A stretch of DNA of 64,000 nt, from contig NZ_JAJVCN010000003.1 in NCBI RefSeq assembly GCF_021390435.2, forward strand, positions 2,113,501-2,177,500. The letters are read 5' to 3'. The notes beneath the pieces were generated by a model that was given only the letters and a program-made list of their open reading frames with translations, was not told the DNA's origin and did no database searches. Made by a program: the position numbers and the translations under genes. Origin of the DNA: Kibdelosporangium philippinense (GTDB lineage: Bacteria > Actinomycetota > Actinomycetes > Mycobacteriales > Pseudonocardiaceae). Positions within the stretch are counted from its first letter, which is position 1; each line of letters opens with the position of its first letter. Of this stretch, positions 33,005-42,208 are shown piece by piece.

Positions 33005-33745
33005 GTGACCGATCCGCTTGGCCCGCTGCTCGACCTCCCCGGGATCGCCGAGGCGGTGCAGGTGGCGCGCGAAAGCGTCAACGCCGTGCACCAGCACCCG
33101 ACGAACCGGCGTGGCTGGCCGACCACCGCAGCCGAGGCGTCCGTCCGTGCGGCACGGTCGTCGGCATATCTCGACGGCGGCAACCCGGAGATTCCGGACG
33201 ACGGCGAAGTGGCCGATCCGGTGCTGGCCGGTGCCCTGCGCGTCGCCGAGGCGATCGGGCCGCTGTTGCCCGTCTGGCAACGTGCCCCGCTGCAGGCGCT
33301 GGCACGGCTACACCTGTTGGCGGCTGCTGATCTCGTTGACTCTGCCGACGATGAGCGATTGGGACGGCCACGCACGGCGCGTGGCGTGGCCGGGCGGTTG
33401 GACTTGCTCGCGAACTTGCTCACGGGCGCGACCAAGGCGCCAGGCCCTGTCCTGGCAGCGGTCGTACACGGTGAGTTGTTGACCTTGGCGCCGTTCGGTC
33501 TCGCGGACGGAGTCGTCGCACGGGCCGCCGCGCGGCTGACCGTGATCGGCACCGGCCTCGACCCCAAGGGCCTCACGGTGCCTGAGGTCGCGTACCTGCG
33601 TCGGCCCGAGCGCTACCGCGAGGCGGCGGAGGGTTTCGCCAGCGGTGAGCCGGACGGTGTGCGCGGTTGGGTTGTGCTGTGCTGCGAGGCGATTGAGATC
33701 GGTGCCCGCGAGGCGACGTCCATCGCGGACTCCGCCAACGTCTGA
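33005..33745 (+). CDS. Fic-fold-like protein lacking the Fic motif
   Basis: 246 residues from GTG 33005. An all-helical protein with VVHGELLTLAPFGLADGVVARAAARLTVIGTGLDP in the C-terminal half, where true Fic proteins have HxFx(D/E)GNGRxxR. Here the Fic His is absent and GNGR reads LADGVVAR, so AMP transfer is unlikely. Related proteins are often labelled oxidoreductase without reason. It is divergent from acs. No signal peptide; role unknown. Confidence 0.55.
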   Translation: MTDPLGPLLDLPGIAEAVQVARESVNAVHQHPTNRRGWPTTAAEASVRAARSSAYLDGGNPEIPDDGEVADPVLAGALRVAEAIGPLLPVWQRAPLQALARLHLLAAADLVDSADDERLGRPRTARGVAGRLDLLANLLTGATKAPGPVLAAVVHGELLTLAPFGLADGVVARAAARLTVIGTGLDPKGLTVPEVAYLRRPERYREAAEGFASGEPDGVRGWVVLCCEAIEIGAREATSIADSANV

Positions 33746-33894
33746 CTCCGGTCTGTCATCGCCGCGTTGTCAAAGCGAGACCGAGGTTCACTCGATGGCG
33801 TGACTCTCAGTAACACTGCGTAGATCAATGGGGAATCTCCCTGCAGCCGGATGGTCACTGAGGACGAACCGGTTGGCGGAATTCGGGGCCTCCT

Positions 33895-34476
33895 ATGCGG
33901 ATCATCGGCGCCATCGCTCTCGTGGTGTTCGCAAGTGCTTGCGGTACAACAGCTCCCACAGCGGCACCAGCCATCCCGACGGCAACCAGGTCGTCGACGG
34001 CCGCGACCACCACTCCGACGACGGCAACCTATGCCACGCCAACGGTTGCGCTGGTGACCATTCCGCTCGACCTGGCCGGTCGCACCGCGTCCAAGGTCGA
34101 CAGTGAACTCCGGGCACTCGGCTTCACGTTGATCAAATACCTTGGCCCAGAAGGGAAAGAGGTCTCGCTCGATCCTTCGTGGATAGTCGTGTCAGTCGTC
34201 GGCGCGGGTGGGGCGATGCGGCCGGACACGGCCGTCTACATCAAGGTCGACAAGCCCGCGCCGCCTCCGCCGAAGACGTCAACCAAGACAACTCCCAAGA
34301 CCACACCGAAACCCCTGCCGCCAAAGACACAACAGCCAGCCGCGCCACCGAAAGCTGCCTACTACGCGAACTGTTCCGCGGCGAGGGCCGCAGGCGCCGC
34401 ACCGGTTTACCGAGGCCAACCGGGCTACGGCAGGCACCTCGACCGGGACGGCGATGGCGTTGGTTGCGAGAAGTAA
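33895..34476 (+). CDS. Lipoprotein with PASTA-like and excalibur domains
   Basis: 193 residues. The signal ends in a lipobox ASAC (residues 13-16), then a Thr-rich linker. A PASTA-like segment spans 54-110 (VTIPLDLAGRTASKVDSELRALGFTLIKYL...). A Pro/Lys/Thr linker (PPPPKTSTKTTPKTTPKPLP) follows, and the end is an excalibur calcium-binding motif ANCSAARAAGAAPVYRG...DRDGDGVGCE. It is surface-attached and probably binds the cell wall and calcium. The next gene encodes a shorter relative with the same end. Confidence 0.8.
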   Translation: MRIIGAIALVVFASACGTTAPTAAPAIPTATRSSTAATTTPTTATYATPTVALVTIPLDLAGRTASKVDSELRALGFTLIKYLGPEGKEVSLDPSWIVVSVVGAGGAMRPDTAVYIKVDKPAPPPPKTSTKTTPKTTPKPLPPKTQQPAAPPKAAYYANCSAARAAGAAPVYRGQPGYGRHLDRDGDGVGCEK

Positions 34477-34537
34477 CCTTGTCACACAATGGTGTGAAAG
34501 CGGTAACGCCCGTCCGATGTGCGGAGACTTCACGGGC

Positions 34538-34906
34538 ATGAGGCTCATGTGCGCGATCGTCATGTTGGCACTCATGAGTGCATGTGCCGTACCCAATCGG
34601 ACGATAGGCCCCGCGCCGCACATCCCGACGATCGCGTCCCCGATACCGACGGCTCCGGTGGTGATACCGGAGCCGCCGATCACGACGCCGAAGCCAGTCG
34701 CGGTGACGTCGACACCCGCTGACACTGCGACATCGAAGGGAACATCGACTACTCCGTCGATGCCGATCCCGGCCAAGTCCGCGTACAAGAACTGTTCCCA
34801 GGTCATCGCGGCAGGCAAGGGCCCGATCAAGCGTGGCGAGCCAGGCTGGGCCGACTGGCTCGACCACGACGGGGACGGAGTGGCCTGCTTCCCTAAGAAG
34901 CGTTGA
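34538..34906 (+). CDS. Excalibur-domain lipoprotein
   Basis: 122 residues from ATG 34538 with GGAG upstream; the longer frame from 34208 overlaps the previous gene and lacks a site. Lipobox MSAC near residue 13, Pro/Thr-rich linker, then the excalibur domain KNCSQVIAAGKGPIKRGEPG...DHDGDGVACFPKKR. It is a tandem relative of the 33895 gene, without the PASTA part. The 3' end overlaps the convergent acylase gene by 14 bases. Confidence 0.75.
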   Translation: MRLMCAIVMLALMSACAVPNRTIGPAPHIPTIASPIPTAPVVIPEPPITTPKPVAVTSTPADTATSKGTSTTPSMPIPAKSAYKNCSQVIAAGKGPIKRGEPGWADWLDHDGDGVACFPKKR

Positions 34907-37094
34907 GCCGCAGGATCTTCAACGCGGGCGAGGTCATGATGTCCCGCTCACAGAACCGTTCGGTGATCCACTGTTTGCGTGAGAACAGCTCAGGCTGCTG
35001 ATACGACACAACCGCACGCGCGTCCGGGCACTGCGTGCCGTTGAACGCCACCACCCGGACGTAACCAGAACTGTTTGTCCCGACACGACCTTGGCCGATG
35101 CTGTGATACCCGTTGTCCCACTCGCTGGCGATCACATTGAACGTGCCAGTCTCGGGTCGGCTGCCGCCAAACGGAATCCGCTTGCCGTCTCGTTCGACGT
35201 ACTGATGCTCACCCAGCGGCGCGTCGAACGGGATGCCCGCGGCGTTCAATTCGGCGACCGCGTCGGTGAAAGCCTTGACCACAACGGGATTCGCGGTGTT
35301 CAACGTATTCGGCGTGCGCACCGGATCCTTGACGTCGAACGGCACCTTCCAGTCCGGGTTGCGGCCGATCCGCGTCCAGAACCGGCTGAACAGCAACGCT
35401 CCTCGACTGTCCACATTGGCGCGACGATCCCACTTCGCCAGTGCGTCACAGGCATTGCCCATCCCGGGCAAGGTGCGGCACATCGTGACAACGCTGTCGA
35501 CCGTGAGCTCCGCAGCGAAGACCCGGTTGGAAAACACGAGGTCCTGTGTGGACGTCAGGTCGAACTTCCCCAACCCGTCGTGTACCTCGGTGAGGGTGTC
35601 GCGTGTGCGCACGTTGCGCGCGGTCTCGAAGCTGCCGACCAACCGATTGAGCCGCTTCATCGGCTCGCGGGCGTTGGTTAGCCAATAACTTTCGTTGGAG
35701 TTGACCGCGTAGTCGTTCCGGTACTGCTCCGGCAGGTTGCCAGGGCCGAAAATGCCCTGCTGGATCGCGTCTTTGTCGTTGCGCCAGGCGCAATCCCCGC
35801 GTGAACCGTCCAATGCGGCAAGGCCGAACCGGACGGTCTCCCGGCCGAGTTGGGTGCTGCAGCTCTCCAGCAGCGAATCAGGCACGTTCGGAATCACACT
35901 CTGTCCTGAGTAGACAGTACGGCCGGTGGCGTCCGCCGCCATCATGTTGAAGAGGGGATTGCCCTGGGTCCGGTGTACTGCCGAAGTGAAGTCGCGGACG
36001 TTCTGCGCCTTCGCGAACTCGGCCATGGTGTTCAGGAACCGCATATTCTTGCTGTTCGGATCTCCGAACGCATACGCCTTCTCCGATGTCCACGGCAATT
36101 CAAGGCCGTAAGCGTTAGTGATCACCGGGCCGTATCTGGTCGAGTATCGCGGCTTGGTGACCGGCTTGAGCGTGCCGTCCGGTTGTTTGACCTGAATGGT
36201 GACGTCCTCGCGGCGCATTCGTTCGGGTTTGCCGTCGACGAGATAGGTCGTCGGATCGGTCAGCTTGAGTTCGAAGAGCGTCGCTGGGATGACCGCGTCG
36301 GCGATCGTTCCGGTCCACGCCATGTTCTGGGTCGCGCCCGCGATCACGAAAGGCGTTCCGGTGAATGTCGCGCCGCTGACGTTGATCCGGCCGGGAATGG
36401 TCAGCTGGACCATGTCCCACGCGACATCGCCGTGCCAGGGCAGGTGCGGATTGACCACCGCGATACCGCGTTTCGACTTGGTCGCCTCGCGCCCGAGAAC
36501 GATGGCATTGCTGCCGGGACCGGACATATCCCGCGTTGTCTTGGCCAGTTCGGCCAGCGAGCTATTGGCAGTTGTTCCAGGCGCGGCCGCGACGATTCCA
36601 CCGGCATTGCCGCTGGACGTCATCAATGTGCTCCATGCATGAACCCGCCGGTAGACGTCTTGCTCGGTGATCGGCAAGGCGATCTCGGGACAGCTCGTCG
36701 GATGCCGTTCAGAGACATACGCGCTGTACCCGGCGGCGTATCCGCGAACCATTTGTCGAACGTCAGCGGAAGGCTGGTCCAGTAACCCGTCCAACGACAC
36801 ACTCTTGAAGTACAGGTCGCTGGTGACGTTGTCGGCGGCCCGCGTCAACGTTGTCGTCGCCGGGCCGGGACCGAAATATCGGGATCGTTCGCCACGTAAT
36901 GTGATCACGCCGTCGGAAATGGCACAAAGATTGGCCCGTGCGGCGGCGTACCCCTGGCCGTAGCCAAGGCTTCGATAATCATGGGCGACTATATGAGGGA
37001 TATCGTATTCCGTGTATCGGATCGTGATCCCTGACGAGACGGGAGCGACGGCTCCCGTTGCGACAGTCAGCGCGACCGCGAGCGAAGTCAGCAT
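34893..37094 (-). CDS. Penicillin-acylase-family Ntn hydrolase (PvdQ/aculeacin acylase type)
   Basis: 733 residues with a signal peptide (MLTSLAVALTVATGAVAPVSS). The proenzyme layout is visible: alpha chain with YGQGYAAARANLC, a spacer, then the new N-terminal nucleophile Ser at GPGSNAIVLG (about residue 196), with NPHLPWHGDVAWDMVQLTIPG after it. Such enzymes self-cleave and deacylate N-acyl compounds: penicillins, acyl-homoserine lactones or lipopeptides. The substrate cannot be read. The start ATG is 21 bases from the murQ stop terminator on the same strand, but a terminator separates them. Confidence 0.87.
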   Translation of the reverse strand: MLTSLAVALTVATGAVAPVSSGITIRYTEYDIPHIVAHDYRSLGYGQGYAAARANLCAISDGVITLRGERSRYFGPGPATTTLTRAADNVTSDLYFKSVSLDGLLDQPSADVRQMVRGYAAGYSAYVSERHPTSCPEIALPITEQDVYRRVHAWSTLMTSSGNAGGIVAAAPGTTANSSLAELAKTTRDMSGPGSNAIVLGREATKSKRGIAVVNPHLPWHGDVAWDMVQLTIPGRINVSGATFTGTPFVIAGATQNMAWTGTIADAVIPATLFELKLTDPTTYLVDGKPERMRREDVTIQVKQPDGTLKPVTKPRYSTRYGPVITNAYGLELPWTSEKAYAFGDPNSKNMRFLNTMAEFAKAQNVRDFTSAVHRTQGNPLFNMMAADATGRTVYSGQSVIPNVPDSLLESCSTQLGRETVRFGLAALDGSRGDCAWRNDKDAIQQGIFGPGNLPEQYRNDYAVNSNESYWLTNAREPMKRLNRLVGSFETARNVRTRDTLTEVHDGLGKFDLTSTQDLVFSNRVFAAELTVDSVVTMCRTLPGMGNACDALAKWDRRANVDSRGALLFSRFWTRIGRNPDWKVPFDVKDPVRTPNTLNTANPVVVKAFTDAVAELNAAGIPFDAPLGEHQYVERDGKRIPFGGSRPETGTFNVIASEWDNGYHSIGQGRVGTNSSGYVRVVAFNGTQCPDARAVVSYQQPELFSRKQWITERFCERDIMTSPALKILRLNAS

Positions 37095-37145
37095 GTCGAC
37101 AACCCTGCCGACCAGCGTTCAGTCGGACATTGGGGACGGCAGGCG

Positions 37146-37168
37146 AAAAAGAAGTAGGGACAGCCCTA
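37146..37168 (-). terminator. Terminator between murQ and the acylase gene
   Basis: On the minus strand GTAGGG-CTGT-CCCTAC is followed by TTCTTTTT, a standard intrinsic terminator right after the murQ stop. Confidence 0.75.
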
Positions 37169-38095
37169 CTACCTGGCGGCGGCGCCCAACATGTCCAACG
37201 CATGGCGCACGTGACCGTTCGTCTCGCTCAACGCCTTCGCGGCCCGCTCGGAGTCGGCACCGGAAAGCAGGTGCACGAGGGCGACCTTCAGATCACCGTT
37301 CGCCGCGGTGAGCGCCTCGGCGCATTCCTGAAGGCTGTAACCGGTCGCTTCCCGCAGGATCCGCAATGTCCGGCCACGCAGTTTGGCATTCGTGGCACGC
37401 ATACTCACCATCAGATTCGAGTACGTGCGTCCCAGTTTCACCATCACCGCGGTCGAGAACGCGGTCAGCACCAGTTTCTGCGAGGAGCCCGCCTTCATCC
37501 GAGTCGACCCGGCGACCACTTCCGGGCCCGTGTCGACGGTGATGACGACGTCCACATCGGCCGTCCGTGCCGACACGGGGTTGTTGGAAACCAACCCAGT
37601 ACCCGCTCCTTTGCGCCGCGCGGCGGACAGCGCGCCGAGCACGAACGGGGTCCGGCCCGACGCGGTGAGGCCGAGGACGAAATCCCCGGCCTCCGCCTCC
37701 CGCGTCAGCAACGCGGCCCCTGCCGCCGCGTCATCCTCCGCGTTCTCCACGGCCGTACGCAAAGCCTGGGTGCCGCCCGCGTGATGGGCGACGAACCAGT
37801 CGGCCGGAGCATTGAAGGTTGGCGCGAGCTCGGCAACGTCCAGGCTGGCCAACCGCCCGGACGTGCCTGCGCCCACGTAGTGCACCCGGTGTCCTTGCCG
37901 CAGCGCCTCCGTTGCGAGGTCGACGGCCACCGCCAGCTGCGGCAACGCCTCCGCCACGGCGGACGGCACAAGGCTGTCCTCCGCGTTGATGACGCGCAGA
38001 ACCTCGAGCGTGGGCAACGTGTCCAGCCCGGTGGTTCTCGGGTTTCGGCCTTCGGTCGGAGAGTCGACGTAGACCGCTTGCTGGGGAACCGTCAT
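37169..38095 (-). CDS. murQ: N-acetylmuramic acid 6-phosphate etherase
   Basis: 308 residues from ATG 38095; the longer frame to 38203 lies inside the regulator gene. It splits the lactyl ether of MurNAc-6P to GlcNAc-6P and D-lactate. SIS-domain motifs are GAGTSGRLASLDVAELAPTF and GLTASGRTPFVLGAL, with STRMKAGSSQKLVLTAFSTA further on. The C-terminal tail binds as a UBA-like segment. It follows murR by 17 bases on the same strand, and the locus continues upstream with amiE-like, namZ and nagZ. Confidence 0.93.
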   Translation of the reverse strand: MTVPQQAVYVDSPTEGRNPRTTGLDTLPTLEVLRVINAEDSLVPSAVAEALPQLAVAVDLATEALRQGHRVHYVGAGTSGRLASLDVAELAPTFNAPADWFVAHHAGGTQALRTAVENAEDDAAAGAALLTREAEAGDFVLGLTASGRTPFVLGALSAARRKGAGTGLVSNNPVSARTADVDVVITVDTGPEVVAGSTRMKAGSSQKLVLTAFSTAVMVKLGRTYSNLMVSMRATNAKLRGRTLRILREATGYSLQECAEALTAANGDLKVALVHLLSGADSERAAKALSETNGHVRHALDMLGAAAR

Positions 38096-38111
38096 CGCCG
38101 TCCTGGTGCTC

Positions 38112-39044
38112 TCATTTTCCGGTATCGCGAGTCTTGCGACGCCCGTCCGGCCGGGTTTCCAGCCGGTGCGGACCAACCGCGTCACGCGTGGCTTCCAGCG
38201 CACCCATCGCCGTCGGCAGGTGCCGTTGCGCCACCCCGATGAACAGGCAGTCGATCACCGTCAACTGGGCGATACGGCTGGCCATGGCGCCGGAGCGGAA
38301 CGTGGTCTCCCGTGCCGCGGTGGTCAGCACAAGGTCTGCCACCTCGGTGATCGGGGAGCGCGGGAAGTTGGTCAACGCCACGGTTGTGGCGCCGCGGTGC
38401 CGCGCGGTGCGCAGCGCTTCAACGGTGTCGGTGGTCGCTCCGGTGTGCGAGATGCCAACCGCGACATCTCCGGAGCTGAGCACCGCCGCCGACGTGAGCA
38501 TGATGTGCGTGTCGTTCCACGCGAAGCTCACCCGGCCGATGCGATGCAGCTTCTGCTGCAGGTCGAGCGCCACGAAGGCACTCGCGCCAACGCCATAGAC
38601 ATCGACGCGGCCCGCGCCGGCGATCACGTCGACGACCTGCTGCAACGTCGCAACGTCCAGCTGGTCGGCGGTTTCCTCGACAGCACGCGCGTCAGCGAAG
38701 GTGACCTTGCTGACGACCTGCGTGAGGTTGTCCTCTGGGCTGATCTCGCCACCGAGGTCACGCTCGGCGCGTGCCTCCGTGCGTGCGGTGTCCGCGGCGA
38801 GAGCGATCCGCAGCTCCGGGTATCCGCCGACGCCGATCGCCTTGCAGAACCGGGTGACCGTGGTCTCGCTGGTGCCTGCCGCGTCGGCGACTTCGGTAAT
38901 GCTCCGGCGCGCGACCGCAGCCGGGTTGTCCAGCACCACTTTGGCGACTCGCTGCTCCGCGCGGGCGAGGCCCGGCAGGAGCGACCTGATGCGCACGAGC
39001 GGGCTGGACTCCGCGCGCTCGTCAACCATCTCTGCGGTGCTCAC
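38112..39044 (-). CDS. murR: RpiR-family regulator, MurR type
   Basis: 310 residues. The N-terminal HTH has SITEVADAAGTSETTVTRFCKAIG; a SIS sugar-phosphate domain follows (GVGASAFVALDLQQKL..., AVGISHTGATTDTVEALRTA). It sits directly upstream of murQ, as MurR does in Bacillus, so it probably senses MurNAc-6P and represses the locus. Upstream (39045-39075) is GGGAAACTTACTAACAGTTAC, a candidate operator region with its own promoter. Confidence 0.87.
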   Translation of the reverse strand: MSTAEMVDERAESSPLVRIRSLLPGLARAEQRVAKVVLDNPAAVARRSITEVADAAGTSETTVTRFCKAIGVGGYPELRIALAADTARTEARAERDLGGEISPEDNLTQVVSKVTFADARAVEETADQLDVATLQQVVDVIAGAGRVDVYGVGASAFVALDLQQKLHRIGRVSFAWNDTHIMLTSAAVLSSGDVAVGISHTGATTDTVEALRTARHRGATTVALTNFPRSPITEVADLVLTTAARETTFRSGAMASRIAQLTVIDCLFIGVAQRHLPTAMGALEATRDAVGPHRLETRPDGRRKTRDTGK

Positions 39045-39197
39045 GTGGGAAACTTACTAACAGTTACGGGATCCGACAAGGTCACGGCTAGACCTCCTGA
39101 CGCAACGACACCCAAACGTGTCCGAAACTTGAACCTGCAACCACTGTGGGCTTGCGTGGGAAATCGCAGGTAATGGGGGTGTCGTTAACAAACTTTA

Positions 39198-40943
39198 TCA
39201 TCGGATTCGACGTTCCCAGGCTTGTGAAACGAGCGCGGTTGGTTGTTTTTCACCGTCCAGAAGTGTCCGACTACCCTCGGTGATTTTGATGTTGTCCAAT
39301 AACACCCCGCGCCCGGTGAGGGTTCTGTCCATACTGAACCGCCACCGCAACCAGATCTTGTCGACTGTCGTGACCTTCGCGAGGACGTTCCACCAGGTCC
39401 GGTGCCCTGCGCCGGAAAGAAACGAACGCGGGCCGCTCGGCGCGCCCTGGCCGCGCGCGGTCACTTCGACGGCCTGCCACGACGCGCCGTCACCGCTCGA
39501 CTCCAGAACGAGGTGATCGGAAATTTCTGTGTCCACGAAGGTGTCGAAGCTAACCCGGATGGCCGAACCGCGGGTCCGGAGCTCTCGTGTGGACAGTGTG
39601 GCGGCGGCCGAGTTGCCGATGCCGGTGTACCACGCATCGCCACCATGTCTCGGTCGGACAGCCAAAGCCTTGGCCAGTCCGGTCGCCAGTGTCTCGCGCG
39701 CCGGGTTGATCGATCCCCAGCCGCGGGACACGTGAACCCTGTTGGACAACAGGATCGCGATCGAACGGGACTGCAGGTCGAGCACGAGAGTCGTGCCGGT
39801 GAAGCCGGTGTGGCCGGCGGTGGTCGGGCCGCTCAGCCCTCCCATGTAGAACCTTCGGTCCAATTCGAAGCCCAAACCGTGGGCGTAGCCGGGAAACTCG
39901 GTCGTGTAGTCGGTCAGCATGGCCCGCACGGTGTCCGGCCGCAGGATCCGCTTGTCGGCATAAATGCCGCCATTGATGAGGGTTTGCGCCAGGACAGCCA
40001 TGTCGGACGCGGTGGAGAAGATACCGGCGTGCCCGGCGACGCCGCCGAGTGACCACGCGTTCTCGTCGTGTACCTGTCCCCGAACGATTCCACGTGGCGG
40101 GGCGGACTGGTACTCGGTGGCCGCGATCCTGTCCAGTTTGGACGCTGGCGGGTTGTAGCCGGTGTCGGTCATCCCGAGCGGCTCGGTGATCCCTTCGCTG
40201 ACAACGTTGTCCAACGTGGACCCGGTCAGCCGCTCGATCAGCACCCCGAGCGTGATCAGATTGAGATCGGAATATTCATACGTGGAACCCGGGACGTACT
40301 TGGGCGCGATGTCCATCACGGCCTTGATTCGGGTCGCCTTGTCCGGGTACAGGCTCCACAACGGGATGAACGAGACCAGCCCGGACGTGTGGATCAGCAG
40401 CTGCTTGACGGTGATGCCAGCCTTGCCGTTAACGCCAAACTCTGGCAAGTAGCGGGAAACCGGCGCGTCGACGTCCACCTCGCCTTGTTCAGCCAGCTGC
40501 ATCACGGCTATGGACGTGAACAGCTTGCTGATCGACGCCATGTCGAAAATCGTGTCCTTGCGCATCGGAACCCGCTGTTCGCCCACAAGTTCGGTCCCGG
40601 CGGCGTCGGAATACCGCACTGCGTAACCAGATGCTGACCGGCTGACAACGACACCCTCGTGTGCCAGCAAAGTGACCACGCCTGCCATCAACGGTTTGGG
40701 TACCGCGGGCTGCGTCGGATTCGTCCGGGTCCACTCGTCGATCTGCCGGATCGCCGCGTCGATCGGCGCACGATCCAAGTTCACCTGTTCGGGGTTGCCC
40801 TCGCGCAGTTGTGTCCACGGCGCCGCGAACCCCACCTTCGGCCGGTCGAACCGGCCGGAGTTGCCGCCGTGTGCTTCGGCGGAAACCGCACTCGCACCCG
40901 TCACACCGACCATGGTCAGCGCAAGCACCGCTCGACGAAACAT
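39198..40943 (-). CDS. Secreted beta-lactamase-fold hydrolase (AmiE-like amidase/esterase)
   Basis: 581 residues from ATG 40943 (the frame to 41396 runs into namZ and is not used). A signal peptide is followed by a class-C fold with Ser-x-x-Lys (DMASISKLF), Tyr-Ser-Asp (YEYSDLNLITLG) and His-Thr-Gly (TAGHTGFTG). A C-terminal beta-sandwich-like region (residues 440-581) adds a carbohydrate-binding-type domain. In Bacillus the AmiE amidase between NamZ and MurQ/R has this fold and removes stem peptides from MurNAc; its position here suggests the same task. Confidence 0.78.
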   Translation of the reverse strand: MFRRAVLALTMVGVTGASAVSAEAHGGNSGRFDRPKVGFAAPWTQLREGNPEQVNLDRAPIDAAIRQIDEWTRTNPTQPAVPKPLMAGVVTLLAHEGVVVSRSASGYAVRYSDAAGTELVGEQRVPMRKDTIFDMASISKLFTSIAVMQLAEQGEVDVDAPVSRYLPEFGVNGKAGITVKQLLIHTSGLVSFIPLWSLYPDKATRIKAVMDIAPKYVPGSTYEYSDLNLITLGVLIERLTGSTLDNVVSEGITEPLGMTDTGYNPPASKLDRIAATEYQSAPPRGIVRGQVHDENAWSLGGVAGHAGIFSTASDMAVLAQTLINGGIYADKRILRPDTVRAMLTDYTTEFPGYAHGLGFELDRRFYMGGLSGPTTAGHTGFTGTTLVLDLQSRSIAILLSNRVHVSRGWGSINPARETLATGLAKALAVRPRHGGDAWYTGIGNSAAATLSTRELRTRGSAIRVSFDTFVDTEISDHLVLESSGDGASWQAVEVTARGQGAPSGPRSFLSGAGHRTWWNVLAKVTTVDKIWLRWRFSMDRTLTGRGVLLDNIKITEGSRTLLDGEKQPTALVSQAWERRIR

Positions 40944-40951
40944 GGAGTACC

Positions 40952-42208
40952 TCACCAGTAGAGCAGGTATGGCCGTCGTTGTTGCCGGAACTGAGCCAAC
41001 TCGTCGCGCCACGCACCGACGACCTCGGCGACACCCGCGCCCGCGTCGATCATCGTGCGCAGCCTGGTCGAGCCGGAGAGCTTGTCGATGAAGTTGTCCG
41101 GCCGCCACGCGAACAGCGCCGGATAGAGCCGTTTCGCGGTGACCAGCATGGCCACTGCTGTGGTGATCGGTTCGTAGGACTGCTCGTCGGTCAGGTGAAC
41201 CTGGACACCGCCGCACGTCTTGCCGACGAACTTGTTGAACGTCGGCACGAAGTAGTTCTCCCGGAACCGCACACCCGGCAGATTCAGCTTGTTCAGCTCC
41301 TCCGCCCAGTGCCAGTCGAAATCGGGCATCCCGATCATCTCGAACGGCCTGGTCGTGCCGCGCCCTTCGGACAACACAGTGCCTTCGAACAGGCATGTTC
41401 CCGGGTAGACGAGGGCGGTCTGCGGTGTCGGCATGTTCGGGCTCGGCGGCACCCAGTCAAGGCCGGTCCGGCCGAACAGGGTGTCCCGGTGCCAGCCCCT
41501 GACCGTGATGACGTCCAATTTGGACAACCGACGCCCGCCGGTGTCGGCGGGCAGGAACTCGGCGTCGAAGAACCTGGCGAGCTCGCCGGCGGTCATCCCG
41601 TGCTGCTGGACGATCGGCTTGCGGCCGACCCCAGAGGCGAACGCGGGATCCAGCATCGGCCCGAACGCCTTGCCGCCAACCGGGTTTGGCCGGTCAAGCA
41701 CGACAAAGGACGCGCCCGTCTCCACTGCGGCCGCCATGGCCGTGTACATCGACCATATATAGGTGTAGAAGCGCGCGCCCACGTCCGCGATGTCGAACAC
41801 GACCGTGTCCACGTCAGCCTTGCGGTACATCTCGGCGAGCTTGGCTGTGGTGATGCCGTAGGCGTCATACACCGGAACCTTGGTTCGCGGGTCGGTATAA
41901 CTACCCTCAGAGCCACCGGCTTGTGCCGTGCCACGGAAACCGTGCTCGGGTCCGAACACGGCTACTGGCGCCATGCCTGCGTCGACCAGAGAATCCACGA
42001 TGTGCGTACGGTCCTTGAGCACGCCCGTCGGGTTGGTCAGCACGCCAACCTTGCGGCCCGCGAACTCGCGCCAACCCCGCTCGGCTAAGCGGTCGGCACC
42101 CGGCGTAACTCTCGTTGAACGGTCCTGCGGTTCTTGTGCCGCGGCCGGGCTCGCTGCGGCGACCACCGCCGCGGGCGCGCCAGCCAGCAGGCTGCGCCGG
42201 GTCACCAT
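40952..42208 (-). CDS. namZ: Exo-beta-N-acetylmuramidase NamZ (DUF1343, GH171)
   Basis: 418 residues with a Tat-type signal (MVTRRSLLAGAPAAVVAAAS). The DUF1343 core: GVLTNPTGVLKD, FGPEHGFRGTAQAGG, VFDIADVGARFYTYIWSMY, VLDRPNPVGG and PFEMIGMPDFDW. NamZ removes MurNAc from the non-reducing ends of peptidoglycan fragments. It overlaps nagZ by 7 bases and is 8 bases before the amiE-like gene, so all three are co-transcribed, as in the Bacillus MurNAc locus. Confidence 0.9.
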   Translation of the reverse strand: MVTRRSLLAGAPAAVVAAASPAAAQEPQDRSTRVTPGADRLAERGWREFAGRKVGVLTNPTGVLKDRTHIVDSLVDAGMAPVAVFGPEHGFRGTAQAGGSEGSYTDPRTKVPVYDAYGITTAKLAEMYRKADVDTVVFDIADVGARFYTYIWSMYTAMAAAVETGASFVVLDRPNPVGGKAFGPMLDPAFASGVGRKPIVQQHGMTAGELARFFDAEFLPADTGGRRLSKLDVITVRGWHRDTLFGRTGLDWVPPSPNMPTPQTALVYPGTCLFEGTVLSEGRGTTRPFEMIGMPDFDWHWAEELNKLNLPGVRFRENYFVPTFNKFVGKTCGGVQVHLTDEQSYEPITTAVAMLVTAKRLYPALFAWRPDNFIDKLSGSTRLRTMIDAGAGVAEVVGAWRDELAQFRQQRRPYLLYW

